DNA of 64,000 bases from Micromonospora echinospora (GTDB lineage Bacteria > Actinomycetota > Actinomycetes > Mycobacteriales > Micromonosporaceae), in NCBI RefSeq assembly GCF_014203425.1, contig NZ_JACHJC010000001.1, positions 2,666,001-2,730,000 of the forward strand. The letters are read 5' to 3'. A program made the translations under genes and the position numbers. This document shows positions 1-7,536 of this stretch, in pieces. The notes beneath the pieces were generated by a model. That model made no database searches, was not told where the DNA came from, and saw only the letters and a list, made by a program, of their open reading frames with translations. Each line of letters begins with the position of its first letter. Positions within the stretch are counted from its first letter, which is position 1.

Positions 1-54
1 GGCGTACGGCCCGGGCCCTGGACCACCGACCACCCCGACGTCCGGTTCCTCTGA
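1..54 (+). CDS. C-terminal end of an upstream gene (partial)
   Basis: An open frame enters from the left edge and stops with TGA at 52-54. Only 17 codons are visible (ending DHPDVRFL), so no family can be assigned. The codons end in C or G as in neighbouring real genes, and the stop lies 22 bases before the next start, so this may be the previous gene of the same transcription unit. Confidence 0.45.
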   Translation, partial: GVRPGPWTTDHPDVRFL

Positions 55-76
55 GCAGCGCCCGGAAGGGAGCGTC

Positions 77-1216
77 ATGAGGTTCGACACCCGGCTGGTG
101 CACGTCGGCCAGCAACCCGTCCCCGGCACCGGCGCCGTCGTGCCGCCGATCCACCTCAGCACCACCTACGACCGCACCGCCCAGGACCCGCCGCGTTACT
201 TCTACGCCCGGGGCGAGCAGCCCAACCGGGAGGCGCTGGAGGAGTGCCTCGCCGCGCTGGAGGACGCCCGGCACGCGACCGTCTACACCAGCGGGCAGGC
301 CGCCGCGACCACGGCGCTGTCGGTGGTGCCGCCGGGCCGGCTGGTGCTCGCCTCCGACGACGTGTACGGCGGCACCCACCAGTTGCTCGCCGCCGCCGCC
401 GAACGCGGCGTCACGGTACGGCAGGTGGACCTGGCCGACCCGGCCGAGCGGGACCGCGCGCTGTCCGAGTGCGGCCCGGAGCTGGCCATGGTGTGGCTGG
501 AGACACCCACCAACCCGCTGCTCAAGGTCGCCGACATCGCCGCGGTGTCGGACCTCGCGCACCGGCACGGAGCCCTGGTCGTGGTGGACAACACGCTGGC
601 CGGGCCGGTGCTGCAACGACCGCTCGCGCACGGCGCGGACATCACGCTCTACAGCACCACCAAGTCCGTCGCCGGTCACCTCGACGTGCTCGGCGGCGCG
701 CTCGTCTACCAGGACGAGGAGCTGCACCGGCGGTTCCTGGCGTACCGCACGGTGGCCGGCAACGCCCCCGGCGGCTTCGACTGCTACCTCACCCACCGGG
801 GCCTGAAGACGCTGTCGCTGCGTACCGCCCGGCAGGTGGAGAACACCCGGGCGGTGGTGGCGGCGCTGCTGGCCGAGCCGAGCGTCGACCGGGTCAGCTA
901 TCCGGGGCTGCCCGCGCATCCGCAGCACGCGGTCGCGGCCCGGCAGATGACCGCGCCCGGCGCGCTCGCCGCCTTCGAGTACCGCGGCGACCCGGCCAAG
1001 CTGCTCGACGGGGTACGCCTGTTCACCGCCGCGGTCAGCCTCGGCGGCGTCCGGTCCCTGATCGAGTGCCCGGCGCTGATGACCCACCGCCCGGTGCCGC
1101 CCGAGGTACGCCGGCGCCTCGGGCTGACCGACCGGCTGATCCGGATCTCACCCGGCATCGAGGACCCGGCCGACCTGGTCGAGGACCTGGTCACCGCGCT
1201 GCGCGACGGCGCCTGA
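77..1216 (+). CDS. Cys/Met metabolism PLP enzyme (cystathionine gamma-synthase/gamma-lyase family)
   Basis: This 379-residue protein has the length and layout of fold-type I trans-sulfuration enzymes, which use pyridoxal phosphate to make or break C-S bonds in cystathionine, homocysteine or related amino acids. The N-terminus carries the THVG-like opening (TRLVHVG), then YARGEQPNREALEE in the tetramer-contact region. VWLETPTNP and VVVDNTLAGP precede the Schiff-base lysine K196 in STTKSVAGHLD. The C-terminal SLGGVRSLIECPALMTH segment is typical. The start is ATG with GGAAGGGAG upstream. It is followed after 39 bases by a homocysteine S-methyltransferase homologue, so a sulfur amino acid role is likely. 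Synthase, lyase or methionine gamma-lyase activity cannot be told apart from sequence alone. Confidence 0.88.
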   Translation: MRFDTRLVHVGQQPVPGTGAVVPPIHLSTTYDRTAQDPPRYFYARGEQPNREALEECLAALEDARHATVYTSGQAAATTALSVVPPGRLVLASDDVYGGTHQLLAAAAERGVTVRQVDLADPAERDRALSECGPELAMVWLETPTNPLLKVADIAAVSDLAHRHGALVVVDNTLAGPVLQRPLAHGADITLYSTTKSVAGHLDVLGGALVYQDEELHRRFLAYRTVAGNAPGGFDCYLTHRGLKTLSLRTARQVENTRAVVAALLAEPSVDRVSYPGLPAHPQHAVAARQMTAPGALAAFEYRGDPAKLLDGVRLFTAAVSLGGVRSLIECPALMTHRPVPPEVRRRLGLTDRLIRISPGIEDPADLVEDLVTALRDGA

Positions 1217-1255
1217 CCCGCTGACCGGCATTACCCGCCCCGCGAAGGAGGAGAC

Positions 1256-2158
1256 ATGTCCGCATTCACGACCGGCGGCGCCCCGGTGGTGCTCGACGGA
1301 GGGCTCGCCACCGAGTTGCAGCGCGCCGGGCTGCCCTACCAGGCCCCGTGGTGGGGCACCGCGGCGCTGCTGGCGGACAGCCGGCGGCGCGTGCTGCGCG
1401 ACGTCCACGAGCGGTTCCTCACCGCCGGGGCGCAGGTGCTCACCGCGAACACGCTGCGCTGCAACCTGCGGGCGCTGCGCCGCGCCGGGCTGGAGGACGC
1501 CGGGCTCGGCTGGATGGTGCACGCCGCCGTCGGCGTCGCGCTCGCCGCCCGCAACGCGGCCGGCGCACCCGGCACCCGGATCGCCGCCTCGATGGCGCCG
1601 GTCGAGGACTGCTACCGGCCGGACCTGGTGCCGACCGACGACGAGCTGCGCGAGGAACACCGCTGGCTGGCGGTGGAACTGGTCCGGGCCGGGGTGGAGC
1701 TGGTGCTCGTGGAGACCATGAACACCGCCCGCGAGGCCCGGATCGCGGTGGAGCAGGTGCGCGAGGTGGGCGCCCGGGCCTGGGCCGCCTTCGTCTGCGA
1801 CGACCAGGCCCGGCTGTTGTCCGGCGACTCCCTGGTGGACGCCGCCCGCGCGGTACGCGCCGCCGGTGCCGAGGTGGTGCTGGTGAACTGCACCGGGCCG
1901 GAGGCGACCGAGCGGTGCCTGCGGGCGCTGCGCGACGCCGACGACGGCCCGATCGGCGCGTACCCGAACCTGGAGGACCGCCGCGACGGCGCGCCCGGGC
2001 CGCGACCGCTGCTCGACCCGGCGGAGTTCGGCGACCTGGTCGCCCGCTGGGTGGTGGAGTACCGGCTCGCGGTGGCCGGCGGGTGCTGCGGCGCGTCGCC
2101 GGAGCACATCGCCGCGCTGGCGGCCCGGCGCAACGCCCCGGTGGCGGCCGTCGACTGA
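1256..2158 (+). CDS. Homocysteine S-methyltransferase family protein
   Basis: The 300-residue protein matches the zinc-dependent homocysteine methyltransferase domain (MmuM/BHMT type), which moves a methyl group from S-methylmethionine or a betaine-like donor to a thiol. The opening VLDGGLATELQRAG is the family signature. The three zinc cysteines are present: C212 in VLVNCTGP, and C277 and C278 in GGCCGASPEHI. The start is ATG behind AGGAGGAGAC. It lies between the PLP trans-sulfuration enzyme and a beta-propeller-like protein, all on the plus strand with short gaps, so the three probably form one transcript. The true methyl acceptor could be a specialised thiol rather than homocysteine. Confidence 0.88.
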   Translation: MSAFTTGGAPVVLDGGLATELQRAGLPYQAPWWGTAALLADSRRRVLRDVHERFLTAGAQVLTANTLRCNLRALRRAGLEDAGLGWMVHAAVGVALAARNAAGAPGTRIAASMAPVEDCYRPDLVPTDDELREEHRWLAVELVRAGVELVLVETMNTAREARIAVEQVREVGARAWAAFVCDDQARLLSGDSLVDAARAVRAAGAEVVLVNCTGPEATERCLRALRDADDGPIGAYPNLEDRRDGAPGPRPLLDPAEFGDLVARWVVEYRLAVAGGCCGASPEHIAALAARRNAPVAAVD

Positions 2159-2221
2159 CGCCGCCCGCAGGTCCGCCGGCCCGGCGCGGGCCGGGTCAGC
2201 CAACGAAGGGAGAACGAGACG

Positions 2222-2875
2222 GTGAGCGGCTCGACGATCGCACCGCCGGTCGAGGTGGTGCGCAGCCTGCCCGGCCCGGCCGGTTACATGTGCGGCCTGA
2301 CCTGGGACGGTACCTGGCTCTGGCACTCCGATCAGGACGCCGCGCGGATCTTCGCGATCGACCCGGCGGACGGCGCGGTACGCCGGTCCTTCGGGTACCC
2401 GGACGTGCGGGCCGACCTGGGGTACGCCGACGGAAAACTGTGCCAGATCGGCGGCCGGCCGAAGCGGATCCTGCTGATCGACCCGGCCACCGGCCAGACC
2501 GTCGGCTCGAAGCCGGTGCGGCCCTCCAACGGCCGGGTCACCGGCATGGAGACCGGGCCGGAAGGGGTGTGGCTCTGCCTGCGCGCGCCCGCGGTGATCC
2601 AGCTGCGGGACTTCGAGACGATGACGGTGCAGCGGGAACATCCGGTAGTGGGGTCGCCCTCGGGCCTCACGTACGCCGAGGGTCATGTGCTCTACGCCGA
2701 GTTCGAGGACGGCCTGCTGCACGCGGTGGACGCGGAGTCGGGCCGGCTGGTCTCCACGGTGCGGCTGCCGGGGCATCCGACCGGGCTGGCCTGGGACGGC
2801 GAGCTGGTCTGGTACTGCGACTTCGCCGACCGGCGGTTCAAGGCGGTCCGGCTGCCGGACGTGCTCGGCGGCTGA
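2222..2875 (+). CDS. Small beta-propeller-like protein
   Basis: This 217-residue protein begins at GTG behind GAAGGGAG. It contains repeated short units of the form GLTWDGTWLWHSD, ILLIDPATGQ, HAVDAESGRLV and GLAWDGELVWYCDFADRRF. These look like blades of a glutamine-cyclotransferase, SMP-30 or streptogramin-lyase-like propeller. There is no signal peptide, so it is probably cytoplasmic. No catalytic residues can be assigned. It ends 8 bases before a hairpin, making it the last gene of the 77-2875 unit. It could be a lyase or lactonase acting on the product of the two sulfur enzymes, but that is only an inference from position. Confidence 0.6.
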   Translation: MSGSTIAPPVEVVRSLPGPAGYMCGLTWDGTWLWHSDQDAARIFAIDPADGAVRRSFGYPDVRADLGYADGKLCQIGGRPKRILLIDPATGQTVGSKPVRPSNGRVTGMETGPEGVWLCLRAPAVIQLRDFETMTVQREHPVVGSPSGLTYAEGHVLYAEFEDGLLHAVDAESGRLVSTVRLPGHPTGLAWDGELVWYCDFADRRFKAVRLPDVLGG

Positions 2876-2882
2876 CCGGCGA

Positions 2883-2910
2883 GGTGGGGGCGGTCCCGGC
2901 CGCCCCCACC
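2883..2910. terminator. Bidirectional hairpin terminator
   Basis: A perfect 11-base inverted repeat (GGTGGGGGCGG at 2883-2893, its complement at 2900-2910) with a 6-base loop sits between the 3' ends of the propeller gene and the small minus-strand ORF. There is no T-tract, as is usual for GC-rich actinobacterial terminators. Confidence 0.6.
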
Positions 2911-2920
2911 CGCGCCGGCG

Positions 2921-3100
2921 TCAGGGCACCCGGTCGCGCGCGTCGAACTGGTCCTGCCGACGGTCGCGGTCGCCGCGGGCGTCGGCCGACGGCGGCCGGC
3001 AGTGGCCGGCGCAGCCGCAGGAGCAGCCGGAGGCGGTGGCGCGCTCCGTCCGCTGTGGCGCTTCGGTGTCCGGCCAGCCGCCGGTGTGGCACGCGTTCAT
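2921..3100 (-). CDS. 59-residue Cys-rich small protein or peptide
   Basis: The minus-strand ATG at 3100 follows AGGGAGAAGCG, a good ribosome binding site, and the frame runs 59 codons to TGA at 2921. Residues 26-34 read CSCGCAGHC. With C4 and H5 this gives five Cys and two His in a short, otherwise polar protein. The last 22 residues are almost all charged (RGDRDRRQDQFDARDRV). The gene has its own downstream hairpin and is divergent from the aminotransferase operon. It resembles a metal-binding mini-protein, or a RiPP precursor with an atypical charged tail. I do not recognise a family, and coding status rests on the RBS, the hairpin and the clustered cysteines. Confidence 0.5.
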   Translation of the reverse strand: MNACHTGGWPDTEAPQRTERATASGCSCGCAGHCRPPSADARGDRDRRQDQFDARDRVP

Positions 3101-3238
3101 CGCTTCTCCCTGCTCTGCGGTGGTGACGCGCCGGAGCGCCCGGCGCGGTCGGACGGGGCGGGCAGCGGGACGGGTAGTTACTTGAGAATCATATGGTAAA
3201 TTCGCTGGTGGGTGCCAGCTCCTGACAGGAGGGACGCC
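3101..3238. promoter_or_regulatory. Divergent promoter region with AT-rich, Fur/Zur-like element
   Basis: This 138-base gap separates the small Cys-rich ORF (minus) from the aminotransferase operon (plus). An AT-rich island at 3176-3203 stands out from the surrounding GC-rich DNA. It contains TGAGAATCAT (3183-3192), which matches one half of the TGAnAATnATTnTCA pattern known for Fur-family (Zur) operators; the second half (ATGGTAA) is degenerate. Possible -10 elements on both strands overlap it (TATGGT on plus, TATGAT on minus). A metal-responsive operator is an inference, not a secure call. Confidence 0.35.
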
Positions 3239-4576
3239 ATGCGCGTCAGCGTGACCGACGACCCCGCGACCACGACGGCCTCCCGTACCGGCGGGCCGAC
3301 CGCACCGGCCGACCCGCTGCGCACCGCCTCCTTCGCGGAGCTGCGGTCGCTGTTCGCAGTGGAGCCCGACGCGGTTCACCTCAACACCGGCACCATCGGC
3401 GTGATGCCGTACGAGGTGCTGGACGTCAACGACCGGGTGACCCGGGAGTGGAACGGCGGGCTGCGCAACGTCTACCCGCCCGGCATGTACCCCGAGCACC
3501 GCGCCGCCATCGGCCGGGCGTTCGGCGTCGACCAGGACGAGATGGTGATCTGCCACAACGCCACCGAGGGGGTGGCCCGGGTCATCAACGGGCTCGAGCT
3601 GCACGAGGGCGACGAGGTCATCACCACCAGCCACGAGTGCTACTCGGTGCTGTCCAACTTCAACCTGCTGCGCAACCGGCACCGGATCACGCTCACCGTG
3701 CTGACCCCGCCGGTCGGGCCGGACGTCACCGCCGAGGAGATCGTCGACATGTTCGCCCGGGCGATCACGCCGCGGACGAAGGTGCTGGCGTTCGCCGCGG
3801 TCACGCTGTTCACCGGCACCCGGATGCCGGTGCGCCAGCTCTGCGACCTGGCCCAGCGGCACGGTCTGACCACAGTGGTCGACGGCGCCCTGCTGCCCGG
3901 CCTGTTCGACACCGACCTGCGCGCGCTCGGACCCGACTTCGTCACCTGCTCCGGCTCCAAGTTCCAGTGCGGGCCGCTCGGCACCGGGCTGCTGTACGTC
4001 CGCAACAAGGTCCACCCCGAGCACAACCCGCTGCCGCTGCCGACGTTCTGGCCGGTCATCTCCACCTGGTACCCGATGATGGGCGCCCCGCCGCCGCGCA
4101 CCACCACCCGGGTGGAGAGCTACAACATGGGCGACTACCTGCAGAGCGCCGGCAGCGCCAGCATCGCCCGGGGCGCCGCACTGGCGAAGGCGTGCGAGCT
4201 GTGGGACCGGATCGGCCGGGACCGCATCGAGCGGCACGCGGTGGCGCTCGGCGAGCACACCCGCGCCCGGATCGTCGAGCGGTTCGGCGTCGAGTCCCTG
4301 TACTCCCCGCTCACCGACGACCGGCTGACCGCGCCGCTGGTGGCGTTCAACCCGTTCCCCGACCGGGCCGACGGCTGGAACATCACCAAGTTCGCCCGCC
4401 TCGTCGACGAACTGGAGAGCCGGCACCGGATCTGGACCCGGTGGACCGAGTTCGACGTGGCCGGCTCACCGCACCAGCACTACGCCGCCCGGATCTGCAC
4501 CCACCTCTACAACACCGCCGAGGAGGTCGACCTCGCCGTCGACGCCATCGCCGACCTCGTACGGGAGCTGTCATGA
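3239..4576 (+). CDS. Class V aminotransferase-fold PLP enzyme (isopenicillin N epimerase-like)
   Basis: The protein is 445 residues from the ATG at 3239, chosen because AGGAGGGACGCC lies directly upstream; a GTG at 3212 has no such site. HLNTGTIGVMPYEV and the CHNATEGVARVINGL segment are typical of the NifS/isopenicillin N epimerase branch. VVDGALLPG supplies the cofactor aspartate, and K241 in SGSKFQCGPLGTGLLYVR is the Schiff-base lysine. Such enzymes act as epimerases, C-S lyases (for example EgtE), desulfurases or dehydratases on amino acids or peptide ends. It is the first gene of a run coupled by ATGA overlaps to a binding-protein homologue and a DUF885 peptidase, suggesting a peptide or amino acid tailoring role. 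The substrate is unknown. Confidence 0.82.
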   Translation: MRVSVTDDPATTTASRTGGPTAPADPLRTASFAELRSLFAVEPDAVHLNTGTIGVMPYEVLDVNDRVTREWNGGLRNVYPPGMYPEHRAAIGRAFGVDQDEMVICHNATEGVARVINGLELHEGDEVITTSHECYSVLSNFNLLRNRHRITLTVLTPPVGPDVTAEEIVDMFARAITPRTKVLAFAAVTLFTGTRMPVRQLCDLAQRHGLTTVVDGALLPGLFDTDLRALGPDFVTCSGSKFQCGPLGTGLLYVRNKVHPEHNPLPLPTFWPVISTWYPMMGAPPPRTTTRVESYNMGDYLQSAGSASIARGAALAKACELWDRIGRDRIERHAVALGEHTRARIVERFGVESLYSPLTDDRLTAPLVAFNPFPDRADGWNITKFARLVDELESRHRIWTRWTEFDVAGSPHQHYAARICTHLYNTAEEVDLAVDAIADLVRELS

Positions 4577-6267
4577 CCGTCGCCCCGTACCGGCCGGACA
4601 CCGCCGTCCCGCACCGCTGCGGCGGCGTGCTGCGGGTGGTCGCGCCCACCGCCGCCGCGCCGCTCGACCCCAGCTGCGCCCCGGCGTCGGCGGCCCCGTT
4701 CGTCCGGCTGCACACCCGGCAGCTCGTCACCTGGCAGGCCGCCCGGGACGTCCGTGACTGGCAGGCCGTCACGCCGGTGCCCGACCTCGCCCTGGAGGTC
4801 CCCTCCACCTGGAACGCCGGGCTCGGCGCCAGCCACCGCAGCTACGTGTTCCACATGCGCCCCGGCATCCGCTGGGACACCCCCGACCGGCGCCCGGTCA
4901 CCGCGCACGACGTGGTCCGTGGCTTCAAGCGGATGTGCAACCCGGTCCGGCCCTCGCCGTCGCTCGCGTACTTCGCCGACACGGTGCGCGGCCTCGCCGA
5001 GTTCGCCGCCGCGTGGGCGGCGGAGGCCACCCACCGGGCCGGGGACGCGGCGACGCTCGCCGCATACCAGAACGCGCACGAGATCCCCGGCGTCTTCGCG
5101 CTCGACGACGAGACGCTCGTCATCGAGCTGGCCCGGCCGGCGCTGGACTTCGTGCAGATGCTCGCGCTGCCCGCGGCCTCGGCGGTGCCCGTCGAGCACG
5201 ACGCGTTCGTCCCCGGCAGCCCCGAGGCCGCCGCCCACCTGCGCGCCAACGGGCCGTACCGGGTGCGGCGGCACCGGCCCGGCGAATGGGCCGAGCTGGT
5301 CCGCAACCCGGCCTGGGAGCCGGCCGCCGACCCGTACCGGCGGGCCGAGGCCGACCGGGTGGAGCTGCGCCTGAGCGACGGCGTCGGCCGCGCCGACGCG
5401 GCCGACGCCCTGGCCGAGGTGTCGGTCGCGCCCGCCGTCGGCGGGCTGCCGGCCGCCGAGCCGGTGGACGGGGACGGCGCGCTCGGCTGGGCGCTCGACC
5501 CGTACCTCGTGCTCAACCTGCGCGACCCGGTCTGGGCCGACCTTCGGGTACGGCAGGCCGCGGCGCTCGCCGTGGACAAGGCGGCGGTGGCCGACCTGTA
5601 CCGGCGGCACCGTCCCGGCGTGCCGGTGCGGGTGGCGGGCTCGCTGATCCCGCCGGGCAACGCCGGGCACGACACGGCCGATGCGTACCCCACCGGTGAT
5701 CCGGCGCGGGCCCGCGACCTGCTCGCCGCGGCGGGCCACGCCGACGGCGCGCCGCTGGTCCTGATCCACCCGCACTCCGGCCTCGGGCCCGAGGTGGCGC
5801 ACGCCTGCGCGACCGACCTCACCCGGGCCGGCCTGCCGACCCGGGCGGTCGGGCTCGCCGACGCCGCGTACACCGAGGCGCTGCGCGCCCCCGCCACCGC
5901 CGGCGGCTGGCAGCTCGCCGTGGCGGCGCGTGTGCCCGACTGGCTGGAGCACAACGGGCGGGTCTTCGCGCAGGCGATGCTGCAGGCGAACCCGGTGCCC
6001 GGCGGCGCCAACCACGGCGGCTACGCCGCACCCGAGGTGGACGCGCTGATCGAGCGGGCGCTCGACGCGGCCGAGCCGTGGCGGGCCGACGCCGCCTGGC
6101 GGGCCGCGGCGGAACGCGCGGTCGCCGACGTGGCTGTGGTGCCGATCCTGCACCGGGCGCCGGTGGCCGCGCCGAGGCAACCGGACCGGGTCGACGGGCT
6201 GGTGCCGCTGCCCCCGCAGGGGTACGCGGTGGACCTGACCGCCGCCCGCCCGGAGGTGGCCGGGTGA
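4573..6267 (+). CDS. Leaderless oligopeptide-binding-protein (SBP_bac_5) homologue 1
   Basis: The ATG overlaps the stop of the aminotransferase (ATGA), which fixes the start. The 564-residue product has the fold signatures of DppA/OppA-type solute-binding proteins: GGVLRVVAP near residue 17, SYVFHMRPGIRWDTPD, VVRGFKRMCNPV, NGPYRVRRHRPGEWAELVRNP, LDPYLVLNLRDP and RQAAALAVDKAAVADLY. There is no hydrophobic signal, twin-arginine motif or lipobox cysteine before the domain, so the protein should stay in the cytoplasm. No ABC permease or ATPase is nearby. It could be an intracellular peptide chaperone, a carrier for a biosynthetic intermediate, or an enzyme built on this fold. Confidence 0.8.
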   Translation: MTVAPYRPDTAVPHRCGGVLRVVAPTAAAPLDPSCAPASAAPFVRLHTRQLVTWQAARDVRDWQAVTPVPDLALEVPSTWNAGLGASHRSYVFHMRPGIRWDTPDRRPVTAHDVVRGFKRMCNPVRPSPSLAYFADTVRGLAEFAAAWAAEATHRAGDAATLAAYQNAHEIPGVFALDDETLVIELARPALDFVQMLALPAASAVPVEHDAFVPGSPEAAAHLRANGPYRVRRHRPGEWAELVRNPAWEPAADPYRRAEADRVELRLSDGVGRADAADALAEVSVAPAVGGLPAAEPVDGDGALGWALDPYLVLNLRDPVWADLRVRQAAALAVDKAAVADLYRRHRPGVPVRVAGSLIPPGNAGHDTADAYPTGDPARARDLLAAAGHADGAPLVLIHPHSGLGPEVAHACATDLTRAGLPTRAVGLADAAYTEALRAPATAGGWQLAVAARVPDWLEHNGRVFAQAMLQANPVPGGANHGGYAAPEVDALIERALDAAEPWRADAAWRAAAERAVADVAVVPILHRAPVAAPRQPDRVDGLVPLPPQGYAVDLTAARPEVAG

Positions 6268-7484
6268 ACCCCCTGGTACGCGACTACCTGCTGCTCGGCC
6301 TGCGCCTGGGCCGGCTGGTGGACGGACTCGTCGACTGCTACTACGGTGACCCGGCGCTGCGCGAACAGGTCGCCGCCGAACCGCCGGCCGACCCCCGGGA
6401 GCTGTCCCGCCAGGCCGGCCGGACGCTCGCCGCGCTCCCCGGCAGCGACCTCGAACCGGCCCGCCAGCGGCACCTCACCGCCCAGCTCACCGCGCTGCGC
6501 GCGGTCGCCGACCGGGTCGCCGGCACGCCGATGTCCTTCCAGGACGAGGTGCGCGCCTACTTCGACGTCGAGGTGACCCGCACCCCACCGGAGCGGTACG
6601 CGGCGGTGCACGACGAGATCGACGCGCTGCTGCCCGGACCGGGACCACTCGTGGACCGGGTGGAGGAGTTCTACCGGCGCAACACCGTCCCCCCGGAGCG
6701 GCTGCACCGCTGCGTGCAGGCGGTCTCCGACGCGCTGCGCGAGCGGGCCCGGGACCGGTTCGGCCTGCCCGGGGCCGAACGCGTCGAGTACACGGTGGTC
6801 CGGGACGCGCCGTGGAACGCGTACAACCGCTACCTGGGCGGCTTCCGCTCCGCGGTGGCGCTGAACGCTGCAAGCGGCCGGTCGGTGGCCGCGCTGCCCA
6901 TCATCGTGGCGCACGAGTCGTACCCCGGCCACCACACCGAGCACTGCCTGAAAGAGGCCGGCCTGGTCCGGGACGGCGGCCAGGACGAGCACACCATCGC
7001 CCTGGTCGACACGCCCCGGTGCCTGGTCACCGAGGGCCTGGCCGAGGCGGCGGTGGACGCGGTGCTCGGCCCCGGCTGGGGGGAGTGGACGGCGCGGATC
7101 CTCGCCGCGGAGGGCGTCCACGTCGAGGGCGAGCGGGTGGAACGGATGCGCGGCCTGGTCGTACGCCTCCTGCCGGCCCGGGTGGACGCCGCCCTGCTCC
7201 TGCACGACGAGGGCGGCGACCGGGCGCAGGCGCTGGCGTACCTGCGGCGGTGGATGCTGCTGCCGCCCGAGCGCGCCGAGCAGATGGTGACGTTCCTCGC
7301 CGACCCGCTGTGGCGCGCGTACTCGGTCACCTACTCCGAGGGCGGCCGGCTGGTCGACTCCTGGCTGGCCGCCCGCGAGCCCGGCACCAGCCTCGCCGAC
7401 CGCTTCACCACGCTGCTGCGGGAGCCGCTGCTGCCGTCGCAGCTGCGGGCCGACGTGGCGCGGACCGCGCTCGCGCCCACCTGA
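6264..7484 (+). CDS. DUF885 family metallopeptidase-like protein
   Basis: The GTG start overlaps the upstream stop (GTGA). The 406-residue protein carries a zinc-site motif H217-E218-SYPG-H223-H224 in AHESYPGHHTEH and a downstream glutamate-bearing EGLAEAAVD, as in the DUF885 family of gluzincin-like peptidases. There is no signal peptide. It is shorter than many DUF885 members (about 550-600), mainly at the N-terminus. Its place between leaderless peptide-binding homologues suggests cytoplasmic processing of a peptide or N-acyl amino acid. A carboxypeptidase-like or amide hydrolase activity is a reasonable but untested inference. Confidence 0.78.
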   Translation: MNPLVRDYLLLGLRLGRLVDGLVDCYYGDPALREQVAAEPPADPRELSRQAGRTLAALPGSDLEPARQRHLTAQLTALRAVADRVAGTPMSFQDEVRAYFDVEVTRTPPERYAAVHDEIDALLPGPGPLVDRVEEFYRRNTVPPERLHRCVQAVSDALRERARDRFGLPGAERVEYTVVRDAPWNAYNRYLGGFRSAVALNAASGRSVAALPIIVAHESYPGHHTEHCLKEAGLVRDGGQDEHTIALVDTPRCLVTEGLAEAAVDAVLGPGWGEWTARILAAEGVHVEGERVERMRGLVVRLLPARVDAALLLHDEGGDRAQALAYLRRWMLLPPERAEQMVTFLADPLWRAYSVTYSEGGRLVDSWLAAREPGTSLADRFTTLLREPLLPSQLRADVARTALAPT

Positions 7485-7536
7485 ACGCCACCCGGCACCG
7501 GCAGCAGCTACCAGAGACGACGAAAGGTGTGTGTCG

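Noticed and set aside
1148..2776. Long open frames on the strand opposite real genes (for example a 542-codon minus frame)
   Set aside because: They are GC-skew shadows: low-complexity, Arg/Pro/His-rich products with no domain logic, lying fully over genes with clear family motifs and ribosome binding sites. Similar shadows across the window were ignored.
3212..3238. GTG at 3212 as the aminotransferase start
   Set aside because: It has no ribosome binding site, whereas ATG 3239 has AGGAGGG at good spacing and matches the family's usual N-terminal length.
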